Part shown: piece after piece, positions 32,909 to 43,844 of the stretch
Layout: each line of letters starts with the position of its first letter
Position numbering within the stretch: position 1 is the first letter of the stretch
Assembly: GCF_001620055.1 (NCBI RefSeq)
Contig: NZ_LQGY01000014.1
Span: forward strand, 124,001 to 188,000
Length of the DNA: 64,000 nucleotides
Source: Agromyces sp. NDB4Y10
GTDB taxonomy: Bacteria; Actinomycetota; Actinomycetes; Actinomycetales; Microbacteriaceae
Direction: 5' to 3'
Translations under genes and position numbers: made by a program
The notes under the pieces: model-generated
The model's input: only the letters and a program-made list of their open reading frames with translations
What the model was told of the DNA's origin: nothing
The model's database searches: none

Positions 32909-33940
32909 TCAGCGGGGGCGCAGCTCCGCTTGGGCCGCCACCACGGGAAGCAGTCGCGAAGCGACATCCGTCAGCGTGACGATGCCGAGCAGGGTGCCCG
33001 CGCGCTCCACGACCGCGAGTTGGACCCGCTGCTCGCGCAGGTCGCGGAGCAGCTCGTACACCGGGGTCGCCGCGTCGACCCGGTACGCCGGCCTCGCGAA
33101 CGTGTCGGCCCGCGTGCCATCGGCCGCCTGCAGCGTGTCGCGGACGTGGACGAACCGCGTCACGCGACCGTCGGGGTCGCGGACGAGGATGCGCAGATGC
33201 CCCGAGGCCAGCGCGGCCGCGCGGACGTCGGCGACCGTGGCGTCCGCCCCGACCGCGGCGGGCTCGGCGTCCGGGTTCGCGATCTCCCCGACGGTGAGCT
33301 CCTGCAATCCGATGACCTCGGTGATCTGCGTGCGCAGCTCGGGCTCGAGGACGCCCGCCTGGGTCGAATGCTCGACGAGCTGTCGGATGGTGTCGGCGTC
33401 CCGACCGCCCACAGCGGCGCGATCGACCGGCTCGACGCCCGAGCGGGCGACGAGGCGGTTGGCGATGCGATTGACCCAGACGAGGAACGGGCGGAAGACC
33501 CAGATGAAGCCCCGCGACGGCAGGGCGATCGCCTTCGCGGCGAGCTCCGGATGGGCGATGGCCCACGACTTGGGCGCCATCTCGCCGATCACGAGGTGGA
33601 GGAAGGTCACGAACAGGAGCGACAGCGCGAACGCTGCGCTGCCGGCCAGCCAGTCGGGCACGCCCCACGAGGCGAACGCCGGGCCGAGCCATCCGTCGAC
33701 CGCGGGTTTCGTGACCGCGCCGAGCGCGAACGTGCATGCCGTGATGCCGAGCTGCGCGCCGGCGAGCATGATGGTCAGCTCGTTCATGCCGCGCAGCGCC
33801 GCCCGCGCGGATCGGCTGCCCGAGGCCTCCTGTTCGAGGCGGTGGCGGCGTGCCCCCATGAGCGAGAACTCGATGACGACGAAGAACGCGCTGAGCGCGA
33901 TGAGCGCGATCGTGATCGCGACGACGGCCCCGGCGCTCAT
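32909..33940 (-). CDS. CNNM/CBS-domain membrane protein (CorC/HlyC family)
   Basis: 343 residues, ATG 33940 overlapping the upstream paralogue (ATGA). CNNM transmembrane domain: IALSAFFVVIEFSLMGARRHRLE, LAGAQLGITACTFALGAVTKP, LHLVIGEMAPKSWAIAHPE. A CBS pair follows from about residue 200. The C-terminal CorC transporter-associated domain is absent, in contrast to the neighbour. Family members have been linked to magnesium/cobalt transport; likely a partner of the longer protein. Confidence 0.88.
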   Translation of the reverse strand: MSAGAVVAITIALIALSAFFVVIEFSLMGARRHRLEQEASGSRSARAALRGMNELTIMLAGAQLGITACTFALGAVTKPAVDGWLGPAFASWGVPDWLAGSAAFALSLLFVTFLHLVIGEMAPKSWAIAHPELAAKAIALPSRGFIWVFRPFLVWVNRIANRLVARSGVEPVDRAAVGGRDADTIRQLVEHSTQAGVLEPELRTQITEVIGLQELTVGEIANPDAEPAAVGADATVADVRAAALASGHLRILVRDPDGRVTRFVHVRDTLQAADGTRADTFARPAYRVDAATPVYELLRDLREQRVQLAVVERAGTLLGIVTLTDVASRLLPVVAAQAELRPR

Positions 33941-35298
33941 CGCTCGCCCTCCTCTTCGACGACCCTCGCCTTGATGACGGAGGGCACGTGACGGTCGACC
34001 TCCGCGACCTCGATGAGGAGGTGGCGGCGCCCGGGCTCGTCCTCCGCGAGCTCGGCACCGGTCGTCGGCAGGTCGACGCGCACGGTCTCGCCGACCTCGG
34101 GAAGGCTGCCTTCCTGCGCGATGATGAGGCCCGCCATCGTCTCGTAGTCGCCGCGCGGCAGGTCGCGGTCGATGATGCGCTCGACCTCGTCGAGGTGCAG
34201 GTCGCCATCCATGACCCAGGCGCCGTCGGCGTCGAGTTCCGCGCCGACCCCGGCGGGGGTGTCGTGCTCGTCGTCGATCTCGCCGATGAGCTCCTCGGCG
34301 AGGTCCTCGATGGTCACGATGCCGCTGAAGCCGCCGTACTCGTCGATGACGCAGGCCAGTTCGTTGTGCGACTCGGTGAGTGCGGCGAGTGCGTCGGGAA
34401 GCGGCATGAGCGTCGGCAACACGAGCGGTTCGCGCATGACGGCCGTGACCGGGCGCGCGTCGTCCGGCTCGGCGGCGAGCACGTCGGCGAGATGCACGAC
34501 GCCGACCGGCTCCTCGCCCTCGCCCAGCACGGGGTAGCGCGTGTGCCCGCTCGCCATGCGAGCGCGCATCTGTGCGATCGTCGTCTCAGGGCCGGCGACG
34601 TCGACCCGGACGCGGGGGATCATGGCGTGCTCGACATCGCGCTCGGGGAAGTCGAGGACGCGATCGAGGAGGATCGACAGCTCCGCGGGCAGGTCGCCGC
34701 TCGCGCGCGAGTCGTCGATGATGTGCTCGAGGTCGGCCGCGGTCGCGCTGATGTCGATGTCGTGGACGGGCTCGACCCGGATCAGCCGGAGCACTGCGTT
34801 CGAGGCGTGGTCGAACAGGGCGATGAGCCATCCGAACACCGCGAGGTAGGCCTGCGTGGATCGTGCGAGCGCGCGTGCGAGGGGTTCCGGGTTCGCGATG
34901 GCCAGGTTCTTCGGGTACAACTCGCCGAAGATCATCTGCACGACCGTGGCGAGCGCGAGAGCGAACACGGTGCCCACCGCGATGCCCGTCGTGGTCGGAA
35001 CGCCGACCCCGCCGAGCAGCATGCCCAGCGACTCGCCGATGAACGGCTCGGCGACGTACCCGACGAGCAGGCCGGTGACCGTGATGCCGAGCTGCGCCCC
35101 CGACAGCATGAACGACGTGCGCTTCGTCACGGCGAGGGCCCGCGCGGCCTGAGCGTCGCCGGCTTCGGCTCGAGCGCGGAGTCGCGCTCGGTCCACCGAC
35201 ATGTACGCGAACTCCTGGGCGACGAAGTAGCCGTTCGCCGCGATGATCGCAGCGGTGAGCAGGAGTCCCAGCAGCAGGAGCAGCAGCGCGGTGATCAT
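33937..35298 (-). CDS. CNNM/CBS/CorC_HlyC membrane protein
   Basis: 453 residues, ATG 35298. Full architecture: CNNM domain (residues 1-200; ANGYFVAQEFAYMSVDRARLR, LSGAQLGITVTGLLVGYVAEP, MIFGELYPKNLAIANP), a CBS pair (about 215-335; CVIDEYGGFSGIVTIEDLAEELIGEIDDEHD) and the C-terminal CorC_HlyC domain (about 350-435; DGDLHLDEVERI). Tandem CNNM pairs of this kind are usual in actinobacteria; role probably divalent cation homeostasis. Confidence 0.9.
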   Translation of the reverse strand: MITALLLLLLGLLLTAAIIAANGYFVAQEFAYMSVDRARLRARAEAGDAQAARALAVTKRTSFMLSGAQLGITVTGLLVGYVAEPFIGESLGMLLGGVGVPTTTGIAVGTVFALALATVVQMIFGELYPKNLAIANPEPLARALARSTQAYLAVFGWLIALFDHASNAVLRLIRVEPVHDIDISATAADLEHIIDDSRASGDLPAELSILLDRVLDFPERDVEHAMIPRVRVDVAGPETTIAQMRARMASGHTRYPVLGEGEEPVGVVHLADVLAAEPDDARPVTAVMREPLVLPTLMPLPDALAALTESHNELACVIDEYGGFSGIVTIEDLAEELIGEIDDEHDTPAGVGAELDADGAWVMDGDLHLDEVERIIDRDLPRGDYETMAGLIIAQEGSLPEVGETVRVDLPTTGAELAEDEPGRRHLLIEVAEVDRHVPSVIKARVVEEEGER

Positions 35299-35507
35299 CG
35301 CGTCACCGCCGGAGACCCGTGCTCGGATCTATGGCTGGGATCGTCGGCCGGGGGTGTGTCAGCGGTCGCGGGTCCGCACGTCGCGGCGGGACCCTCGGTG
35401 GTGGTGGGCACGGTGTGCTCGTCGCCTCCAATGCGAATGTGTGCGGCCCAGCGTACGAGCGGACGCTTGAAGGCGGCTGTACGGACCGAGCGCTGATCGT
35501 CCGAGGG

Positions 35508-35549
35508 ATGTCACGACGGGTGCGCGGCCGGTGTCTCCATGTCACGACG
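35508..35549 (+). promoter_or_regulatory. Tandem ATGTCACGACG repeats, predicted ECF41 promoter
   Basis: ATGTCACGACG occurs at 35508-35518 and again at 35539-35549, 31 bp apart, ahead of the decarboxylase-like gene at 35569. ECF41 sigma factors are known to read promoters with a TGTCAC-type -35 and a GTC-containing -10 in front of the neighbouring gene; TGTC occurs about 17 bases after the first copy. The rest of the 35299-35507 stretch shows nothing recognisable. Confidence 0.5.
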
Positions 35550-35568
35550 AACGAACGTTGGAGGAGAC

Positions 35569-36156
35569 ATGACCACCACGAGGATTCCCGCCACCGAGGT
35601 CACCGGGCTGTACGGCGCGTTGGTGAAGTTCGCGATGCGGCGGATGGTCGGCGATGTGCCCGACTCGATCGGGGTGCTCTGGCACAACCCGCGGGTGTTC
35701 ACCGACCTGATGGGCATCGGTCGGAAGTCGGAGCGCTGGGACGCGCTCGACGAGCACCTCGCCGTGTTCGCCCGCATGGCCGCGGCGGCCGAGGTCGGCT
35801 GCAGCTTCTGCCTCGACTTCAACTACTTCATGGCGCACCACCGCGGGCTCGACGAGGAGAAGGTGCGCCAGGTGCCCGGATGGCGGGAGGCGTCGGTCTT
35901 CAGCCCGCTCGAGCGCCGCGTGATGGAGTACGCCGAGGCGATGTGCCAGAGCCCGCCGGCCGTGAGCGACGAGCTGTCCGACGCCCTGCTCGCCGACCTC
36001 GGTCCGGCGGCGCTGGTCGAGCTCGCGGCCAAGGTCGCGCTCATGAACGCGACGGCGCGCATGAACCTCGCGCTCGGCATCCGCTCGGACCACTACGCCG
36101 ACGCGTGCGGCCTGCCGCCGCTCGCGGAGCGCGCGGCCGTGGCGGGGGCGGCGTAG
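35569..36156 (+). CDS. Carboxymuconolactone decarboxylase/AhpD-like protein (ECF41 partner)
   Basis: 195 residues, ATG 35569 with GGAGGAG upstream. AhpD-like helical fold with the CxxC redox pair at Cys78 and Cys81 in EVGCSFCLDFNYFMAHH, the His of which completes the relay. This gene type is the standard neighbour and main target of ECF41 sigma factors. Enzymatic substrate unknown; a peroxide- or thiol-related role is likely from the CxxC. Confidence 0.88.
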   Translation: MTTTRIPATEVTGLYGALVKFAMRRMVGDVPDSIGVLWHNPRVFTDLMGIGRKSERWDALDEHLAVFARMAAAAEVGCSFCLDFNYFMAHHRGLDEEKVRQVPGWREASVFSPLERRVMEYAEAMCQSPPAVSDELSDALLADLGPAALVELAAKVALMNATARMNLALGIRSDHYADACGLPPLAERAAVAGAA

Positions 36157-36166
36157 GGTGACGCGC

Positions 36167-37042
36167 ATGAGCGCCGACCCGTTCGTCACGCACCGGAACC
36201 TGCTGTTCACGGTCGCGTACGAGCTGCTCGGCTCGGCCGCCGACGCGGAGGACGTGCTGCAGGAGTCGTGGCTGCGCTGGTCGCGCGTCGATCGCGCGGA
36301 GGTGCGCGACCCGCGCGCCTACCTCGTGCGCATCGTCACCCGCCAGGCGCTGAACCACCTGCGCACGCTCTCGCGCCGCCGCGAGGACTACGTGGGGGAG
36401 TGGCTGCCCGAGCCGGTGCTGACGAGCCCGGATGTCGCCGACGACGTGGAACTCGCCGAGTCGCTGTCGATGGCGACCCTCACGGTGCTCGAGACCCTCG
36501 GCCCCGCCGAGCGGGCGGTGTTCGTGCTGCGCGAGGTGTTCGACGTGCCGTACGACGAGATCGCGGATGCCGTCGACAAGACGCCCGCGGCGGTGCGCCA
36601 GATCGCGCACCGGGCCAAGCAGCACGTCGCCGCCCGCCGGCCCCGCGTCGAGGTGGCGCGGGCGGAGCAGGAGCGCGTGCTCGAACGGTTCCTCGACGCG
36701 TTCAACACGGGCGACCTGCAGGGGCTCATGGACGTGCTCGCACCCGACGTGGTGTCGGTCGCCGACAGCGGCGGCAAGGTGCGCGGCGCGGCGCGGCGGC
36801 CGATCGTGGGCGCGGAGAAGCTCGTCGCCTACCTCGCGGGCTCCATCCGCAAGTACGCGGTGGCGTACCGGGCGGTGCCCGCGTGGGTGAACGGCGGACC
36901 GGGCGCGCTCGTCGAGGTCGACGGGCAGCTCGTCGGGGCGCTCAGCGTCACCATCGATGGCGGGCTCGTGACCCGCATCTACTCGGTCGCGAATCCCGAC
37001 AAGCTGGCGCGGCTGGGCGCCGAGGCCGCGCTCGCGCGCTGA
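36167..37042 (+). CDS. sigJ: ECF41-group RNA polymerase sigma factor
   Basis: 291 residues from ATG 36167; GTG 36158 also possible. Sigma2: RNLLFTVAYELLGSAADAEDVLQESWLRW; sigma4: LGPAERAVFVLREVFDVPYDEIADAVDKTPAAVRQIAHRAKQHV. The linker carries WLPEP (79-83) and the fused C-terminal SnoaL-like domain ends with NPDKL (276-280): the two signature motifs of ECF41, where the C-terminal domain replaces a separate anti-sigma factor. Directly downstream of its target-type gene, 10 bp apart, so co-transcribed. Confidence 0.93.
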   Translation: MSADPFVTHRNLLFTVAYELLGSAADAEDVLQESWLRWSRVDRAEVRDPRAYLVRIVTRQALNHLRTLSRRREDYVGEWLPEPVLTSPDVADDVELAESLSMATLTVLETLGPAERAVFVLREVFDVPYDEIADAVDKTPAAVRQIAHRAKQHVAARRPRVEVARAEQERVLERFLDAFNTGDLQGLMDVLAPDVVSVADSGGKVRGAARRPIVGAEKLVAYLAGSIRKYAVAYRAVPAWVNGGPGALVEVDGQLVGALSVTIDGGLVTRIYSVANPDKLARLGAEAALAR

Positions 37043-37195
37043 CGGATGCCGCGCCGCCGCCGTCCGCGAGTTCATGCCGGGTGCACCGTTCGACGCTCGC
37101 AGCGGTTCGGCATGCATTCACCGGCTCGTCGCGCGGTGCGCGGCGCGGGATGCGGCCCGCTGCGGCGGGCGGCGACGGCGGGACGCGTCATCCGC

Positions 37196-37894
37196 TCATG
37201 GTCGCCGCGGTGGCAGCCCGCCGCTGCCCGCCGCCTCGATGAGGACCTCGAGGGCGTCGGCGACCTCCGCGGGGCGCTGCAGGTGGCCGAGGTGCGCGAG
37301 CTCCATGGTCTGCGTGGCCCAGCCGAGCGATTCGGCCAGCAGCCGCTCGTCGGCATAGGCGTCGCCGAAGGCGAGGTACGCCGCCCGGAGCCCGTCCGTC
37401 CATCCGGCAGGCACGTCCACGGCCGCGCCGAGGTACGACGCCGGCACGCGCGGCGTCGCCGCGTGCACCCGCTCGAACGTCGCCGCGTCCGGGAACAGGG
37501 CGCGGACGGTCTCCGGCGGCCACCACTCGGTCCAGCGGGGGAGGGTGTCGTCGACGACGAGCGGGCGGAGCAGCCGGCCGAGGTCCGGGCGCACGGCAGG
37601 CACGACCCCGCCGGTCGGAGCGGGGAGGACGGCATCCATGAACACGATCGAGGTCAGCGCACCGTCGGCCACGAGCGCCGGGACGTAGGTGCCCGCGTTC
37701 GAGTGGGCGACGCCGATGACGTCGCCGCGCTCGCCGATGGCGGCACGGTAGGCGGCCAGGACATCCTCGGCGGTCGCCGCCGGGCCGGCGTCGGCGACCC
37801 GCACGGTGCGCCCACGACGCTCGAGCACCTCGGCGAGCGGGTCGAACGCCGCGGCCGGGAGGAAGACGCTCCCGAGGAGCACGAGGTCCGGCAT
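37196..37894 (-). CDS. Alpha/beta-hydrolase-like protein
   Basis: 232 residues, ATG 37894. DVIGVAHSNAGTYVPAL places a Ser in the nucleophile elbow (VAHSNAG); HLGHLQRPAEVADAL near the end offers the catalytic His. The lid region is Pro/Trp-rich (RWTEWWPPETVRALFP). Function unknown. Downstream (37043-37195) no feature was seen. It is separated from the next hydrolase by a strong hairpin. Confidence 0.75.
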   Translation of the reverse strand: MPDLVLLGSVFLPAAAFDPLAEVLERRGRTVRVADAGPAATAEDVLAAYRAAIGERGDVIGVAHSNAGTYVPALVADGALTSIVFMDAVLPAPTGGVVPAVRPDLGRLLRPLVVDDTLPRWTEWWPPETVRALFPDAATFERVHAATPRVPASYLGAAVDVPAGWTDGLRAAYLAFGDAYADERLLAESLGWATQTMELAHLGHLQRPAEVADALEVLIEAAGSGGLPPRRP

Positions 37895-37926
37895 GCCGCG
37901 ATGGTAGCGAAGGCGCGCGGATGCGA

Positions 37927-37956
37927 CGAGGGGCCCGGGTCGCCCCGGGCCCCTCG
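37927..37956 (-). terminator. Terminator hairpin after the chloroperoxidase-like gene
   Basis: CGAGGGGCCCGGG and CCCGGGCCCCTCG form a perfect 13-bp stem with a 4-base loop, 29 bases beyond the stop at 37986 of the minus-strand hydrolase. Confidence 0.8.
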
Positions 37957-37985
37957 TTCGGAACCGTGATGTGCCGAGGCAGCGC

Positions 37986-40030
<2,045 letters not shown>

Positions 40031-40036
40031 GCCGCG

Positions 40037-40987
40037 TCAGCGCAGCACGGTCTCCAGCCCCCGCGCGTCGAGGCGCGCGAGGTACTGGCGGGTCTCGTCG
40101 GCGTCGCGCGGCCGGTACACGCGCATCGCGTAGCGGAACCGTTCGCGCGGGCCGGTGCGGATGACGTTGCCCGTGGCCACGCACGTGTCGTCGCCGAAGT
40201 AGACGCTGACGGTCCCGTCGCCGTTGCGCATCATCTCGGTCCCGGCGATCGCGGTGTGGTCGCCGCCGGCGCGGCCGCGCTGGTCGTACTTGACGACCGA
40301 GTAGAACCCGTGCTCGGAATCGACCGGCGGCACGTCGAACGTCCAGATGTCGCATCCGCTGCTCGTGGCCACGCCCTCGTGGTACTGGCCGTGCTCGGGC
40401 GGCAGCCCGCCCCAGCCGAGGCGGGTGCCGAGCAGGTGCTGCTCGGCGTCCGTCGTCGCGGGGGTGCCGAACGCCCGGCTGAGGTCGGGCGCGGCGCCGG
40501 CCCTGCGCGCGAGCTTCGTGCCCACCGTGCGGCGGCTCGCGTCGTCGTAGTCGACGGGGAGGTACGCGTTCGCGGTGAGCGCCTCGACGCGCCGCAGGTC
40601 CTGCAGGCGGTGGGCACGGTCGCGCCCTCCGGCCAGCGAGGTGCGGCCGAGCACGTAGACGTGCGTGCCGCTCGACAGGTCGGCTCGCGTGAGGGTGAGC
40701 CGCTCGCCCGGGTAGACGACGCCGACGACGTAGTGCTGCTCGTCGATGACCTGGTCGACCTGGAACTCGTCGGACGGCTCGAGCGCGAACGTGGCCGCCT
40801 CGCTCACGTCGACGACCGCGTGCGAGTAGAGCACGTCGACGTTGGGGCGCACCGCGCCCGGGTGGGCCTCGTGCACCGGCACCCGGTCGTGGTGGAACGC
40901 GTTGACCGGCGCGCGGCCGAGCTGGGCGCGGAATCGGTGCGCGGTCTCGGCCTGCACGAAGTTCCTGGACGTGACCTTGTTCGACAT
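40037..40987 (-). CDS. DUF1254/DUF1214-type protein
   Basis: 316 residues, ATG 40987. PGAVRPNVDVLYSHAVVDVSEAATFAL near the start matches DUF1254 (the usual NRDTLYS-like word), and the C-terminal 110 residues (GFYSVVKYDQRGRAG, GDGTVSVYFGDD, ERFRYAMRVYRPRDADET) match DUF1214. Such proteins are beta-rich and often secreted; here no signal peptide is seen. Function unknown. The gap 40988-41117 shows no feature. Confidence 0.8.
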   Translation of the reverse strand: MSNKVTSRNFVQAETAHRFRAQLGRAPVNAFHHDRVPVHEAHPGAVRPNVDVLYSHAVVDVSEAATFALEPSDEFQVDQVIDEQHYVVGVVYPGERLTLTRADLSSGTHVYVLGRTSLAGGRDRAHRLQDLRRVEALTANAYLPVDYDDASRRTVGTKLARRAGAAPDLSRAFGTPATTDAEQHLLGTRLGWGGLPPEHGQYHEGVATSSGCDIWTFDVPPVDSEHGFYSVVKYDQRGRAGGDHTAIAGTEMMRNGDGTVSVYFGDDTCVATGNVIRTGPRERFRYAMRVYRPRDADETRQYLARLDARGLETVLR

Positions 40988-41117
40988 CGGCGTCTTCCCC
41001 CTCGGTCCGCCGCCGGTCGCGGCCACCGGGACCAGTGTTCCAACCGGCGGCCGTCGCCGGAACCCCCTCGACGCGGGCTCGCGGACCCGGCGGTGTCCGG
41101 CGCAGGGCCTGGTCGCT

Positions 41118-42197
41118 ATGGTGACGAGGGTGGTGACCAGCGATCGCGTCCTCGCCCGATGGCGGCTGCATTCGCAGTTGCTCGCCGCCCCGGTCGACGG
41201 CGCCCGGCAGGTGGTGTCGCGGCTGCTCGGCGTGCAGGCCGAGAATCCGTCGCAGTCGGCGTGGGCGGTCGCCACGCGCACGACGAACCCGCGGCAGGAG
41301 GATCTCGCCGACGAGCTCGCCGCCGGACGCGTGCTGCGTACGCACGTGCTGCGGCCGACGTGGCATTACGTCGACGCGGATGACGCGGCCTGGCTGCTCG
41401 ACCTCACCGCTCCGCGAGTCCTGCCGGTGGTCGATGCGCAGTTCCGAGCGCACGGCGAGCGGATGACGCAGCTCACCGACGCGGTCACGTCGATCCTCGC
41501 CGACACGCCCGACCGCACCCGCGGCGACCTCGCCGCGGAACTTGCCGTGCGCGGGTTCGAGTTCGTCGGCATGGAGCTGATGCTGCTCCTCGCCGGCCTC
41601 GAGCTGCGGGCGCTGATCTGCAGCGGCGCCCCGCGCGACGGCGAGCACACGTACGCGCTGTTCGCGGACCGCGTGCCGAACCCCCGGCGGCTGGATCGCG
41701 ACGAGGCGCTCGCCGAACTGGCGGTGCGCTACTTCACCTCCCACGGTCCGGCCACCGAGCGCGACCTCGCGTACTGGGCCACGCTGACCCTCACCGACGT
41801 GCGGCGCGGGATCGCGGCGGCGGGCGACCGGCTCGAGTCGTTCGAGCACGACGACCGCACGTACCGGCACGTCGGCGGAGCGGTGCCGACCACGGCGGAG
41901 CCGGCGGGGCACCTGCTGCAACTGCTCGACGAGATGTACCGCGGCTACCAGGACTCGCGCCTCGTGATCGACGCCGACCGCCTCCTCAGCCGCGGGCGGG
42001 AGACGGCCATCGGCATGGCGCTCGTCGACGGGCAGTTCGTGGCGGACATGCGGCGCACGGTCGGCGCGAAGTCCGTCACGTTCCCGCTGCGCCCGCTCCG
42101 GCCCCTGCAGTCGTCGGAGCGCGCGGCGCTCGACGCGGCGGCGGGCCGCTACGGCGCCTACCTCGGGTTGGAGCCGCGCGTGGTCGTCGAGGGCTAG
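41118..42197 (+). CDS. AlkZ/YcaQ-like winged-helix protein (HTH_42)
   Basis: 359 residues, ATG 41118. Three tandem winged helices of the HTH_42 family: WRLHSQLLAAPVDGARQVVSRLLGVQAENPSQSAWAVATR, LRTHVLRPTWHYVDADDAAWLLDL, and VNxD-like stretches in the middle. Characterised members (AlkZ, YcaQ) are DNA glycosylases that unhook interstrand crosslinks with a catalytic Q-x-Q motif. Here the motif reads Gln40-Ala-Glu42, so activity is uncertain. Its stop overlaps the convergent cyclase-like gene by 4 bases. Confidence 0.85.
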   Translation: MVTRVVTSDRVLARWRLHSQLLAAPVDGARQVVSRLLGVQAENPSQSAWAVATRTTNPRQEDLADELAAGRVLRTHVLRPTWHYVDADDAAWLLDLTAPRVLPVVDAQFRAHGERMTQLTDAVTSILADTPDRTRGDLAAELAVRGFEFVGMELMLLLAGLELRALICSGAPRDGEHTYALFADRVPNPRRLDRDEALAELAVRYFTSHGPATERDLAYWATLTLTDVRRGIAAAGDRLESFEHDDRTYRHVGGAVPTTAEPAGHLLQLLDEMYRGYQDSRLVIDADRLLSRGRETAIGMALVDGQFVADMRRTVGAKSVTFPLRPLRPLQSSERAALDAAAGRYGAYLGLEPRVVVEG

Positions 42198-43144
42198 CGC
42201 CCCTCGGCGGCGTCGGCGCCGGCCCAGCGCAGCACCCGCAGCGCGCGCAGCGTCGTCCACCGGCTCGGGTCGCCCTTGGCCTCCTCGAGCACCCAGGCGC
42301 GCAGGGCCGGGCGTTGCGGTCCGGCGGGCCATCGTCCGTCTGGCGCTCGCCGTGACCGGAGCAGGTCGAGGGCGGGGTCGAGCCGAGGGTCGGCCGGCCC
42401 GCCGTTGGCGCGGAAGTGCTCGAGCGCGCGGAGGACGTCGTAGTACCAGTAGGTGGGGAACGCGAAGTCGGTGTATCGCTCGTTCGCGACCTCGCCGGTC
42501 GACCTCCGCAGGTGGAGGTGCCGGTCGAGCAGGTACTCCTCGCCGGTGCCGATGACGTCGGCGAGCGCGGCATCCGTCGACCCGGTGGCGCGCTGGTACG
42601 CGCGCAGGCCCTCGAGCACGCACAGCGTGCTGTCGAACGACGAGCGCGGCGTGGGCCGGGGCTCGGCGCAGTTCCATCCGCCGTCGCTGCGCCGCTGCGA
42701 GATCAGGCGTTCGACCATGCGGTCGGCGCCCTCGCCGAGCACGCCGAAGAAGGCGCCGAAGGTCAGGACTCCGCCGTTCACGCACTCCTCGACCTCGCCG
42801 TCGAAGAAGGGGCTGCCCCCGACGTCGTCCGGCCAGCGCACGCCGTCGCGCACCTTCTCGATCGCCTCGACGACGGCGGATGCCTCGGGGTCGATGCCGA
42901 ACCGGGTGAGCACCTGCAGCGTCCACATCACCGAGTCGCGTTCGAGGCGTTCGCCGTAGACCGCGCCACCCCAGTACCCGTCGGCGGCCTGCAGCGCGAG
43001 CAGGTCGGCGCCCCAGCCCTCGGTCGCGACGCGCGCGCGGTCGGCGGCGACCGCGTCGGCCGGTTCGTCGAGCAGGTCGCGTCGCACCTGCCAGGTGATC
43101 GCCGGGTCGGCGTCGAGCAGCCAGTCGATGACTCCGTCGTCCAT
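42194..43144 (-). CDS. Squalene-cyclase-like alpha/alpha-toroid protein
   Basis: 316 residues, ATG 43144. Repeated helical-barrel words: LLALQAADGYWGGAVYG, LISQRRSDGGWNCAEP, TDFAFPTYWYYDVLRAL and LLRSRRAPDGRWPAG, which are QW-like repeats of the prenyltransferase/terpene-cyclase toroid. The DxDD catalytic motif of cyclases is absent and the protein is half their size, so it is probably not a cyclase itself. Widespread in actinobacteria, function unknown. Confidence 0.8.
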   Translation of the reverse strand: MDDGVIDWLLDADPAITWQVRRDLLDEPADAVAADRARVATEGWGADLLALQAADGYWGGAVYGERLERDSVMWTLQVLTRFGIDPEASAVVEAIEKVRDGVRWPDDVGGSPFFDGEVEECVNGGVLTFGAFFGVLGEGADRMVERLISQRRSDGGWNCAEPRPTPRSSFDSTLCVLEGLRAYQRATGSTDAALADVIGTGEEYLLDRHLHLRRSTGEVANERYTDFAFPTYWYYDVLRALEHFRANGGPADPRLDPALDLLRSRRAPDGRWPAGPQRPALRAWVLEEAKGDPSRWTTLRALRVLRWAGADAAEGR

Positions 43145-43211
43145 TCGAGCATGGTGCCCGAGGCCACCGACATGTTGCGGAGGCGCGGCATCCGTCGGTC
43201 AGGTCTGCGCT

Positions 43212-43844
43212 TCAGCGACCGTCGAGGTCGCGCGCCACGTGCCGCCACGGCACGGAGGCGTCGGGCCGCGCCGCCGCACCGCGCGCCTCGCCGTCGCACC
43301 GGACCACGACACCCCAGTCGTCGAGCGAGGTGCCCGCCGCCTCGAGGCGGTCGCGCAACCGGCGGACGGCGCGGCGCGACGGTTCGCCGCGCACCGACAC
43401 ATGCGCCATGTGGGTCTCCGCGATCGCCGCGACCGCCCGCACCAGCGGCACCGGCAGCTCGAGCCGCGCGCCCAGCGACCGGATCAGCTCGGCGCCGTGC
43501 TCGGCGTGGCCGTGCGAGATGATGCGCCCGTCACGCGTCTGCGTGGTGTCGGGCTTGCCGACGTCGTGCAACAGCGCGGCCAGCACGAGGAGCGCCCGCC
43601 GGTCGACGTCGAGTCCGCGGTGGTCGGCGTCGGTCGCGGCGAGGTCGGCCGCCCAGAGCGAATGCACGAGCACGTCGCCCTCGGGATGCCAGACGGGGTC
43701 CTGCGGGGTGGCCGCGAGCGCCGCGAGCTCGGGGACGGCGTCGATGATCCCGGCGGCGCGGAGCGCCTCGGATGGCGTCGGCGCGTGCCGGGCGATGTCG
43801 AGCAGGGCGGCGCCGAGGGTTGCGTCGGAGCGAGGTTGCGTCAC
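43212..43844 (-). CDS. HD-domain phosphohydrolase-like protein
   Basis: 210 residues from GTG 43844, overlapping the stop of the upstream membrane protein (GTGA). HD motif: VLVHSLWAADLA, then LVLAALLHDVGKPDTTQ with the metal-binding His-Asp, GHAEHGAELIRSLGARL and AIAETHMAH. Resembles the C-terminal HD domain of tRNA nucleotidyltransferases. Likely a metal-dependent nucleotide or phosphodiester hydrolase. Confidence 0.85.
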   Translation of the reverse strand: MTQPRSDATLGAALLDIARHAPTPSEALRAAGIIDAVPELAALAATPQDPVWHPEGDVLVHSLWAADLAATDADHRGLDVDRRALLVLAALLHDVGKPDTTQTRDGRIISHGHAEHGAELIRSLGARLELPVPLVRAVAAIAETHMAHVSVRGEPSRRAVRRLRDRLEAAGTSLDDWGVVVRCDGEARGAAARPDASVPWRHVARDLDGR

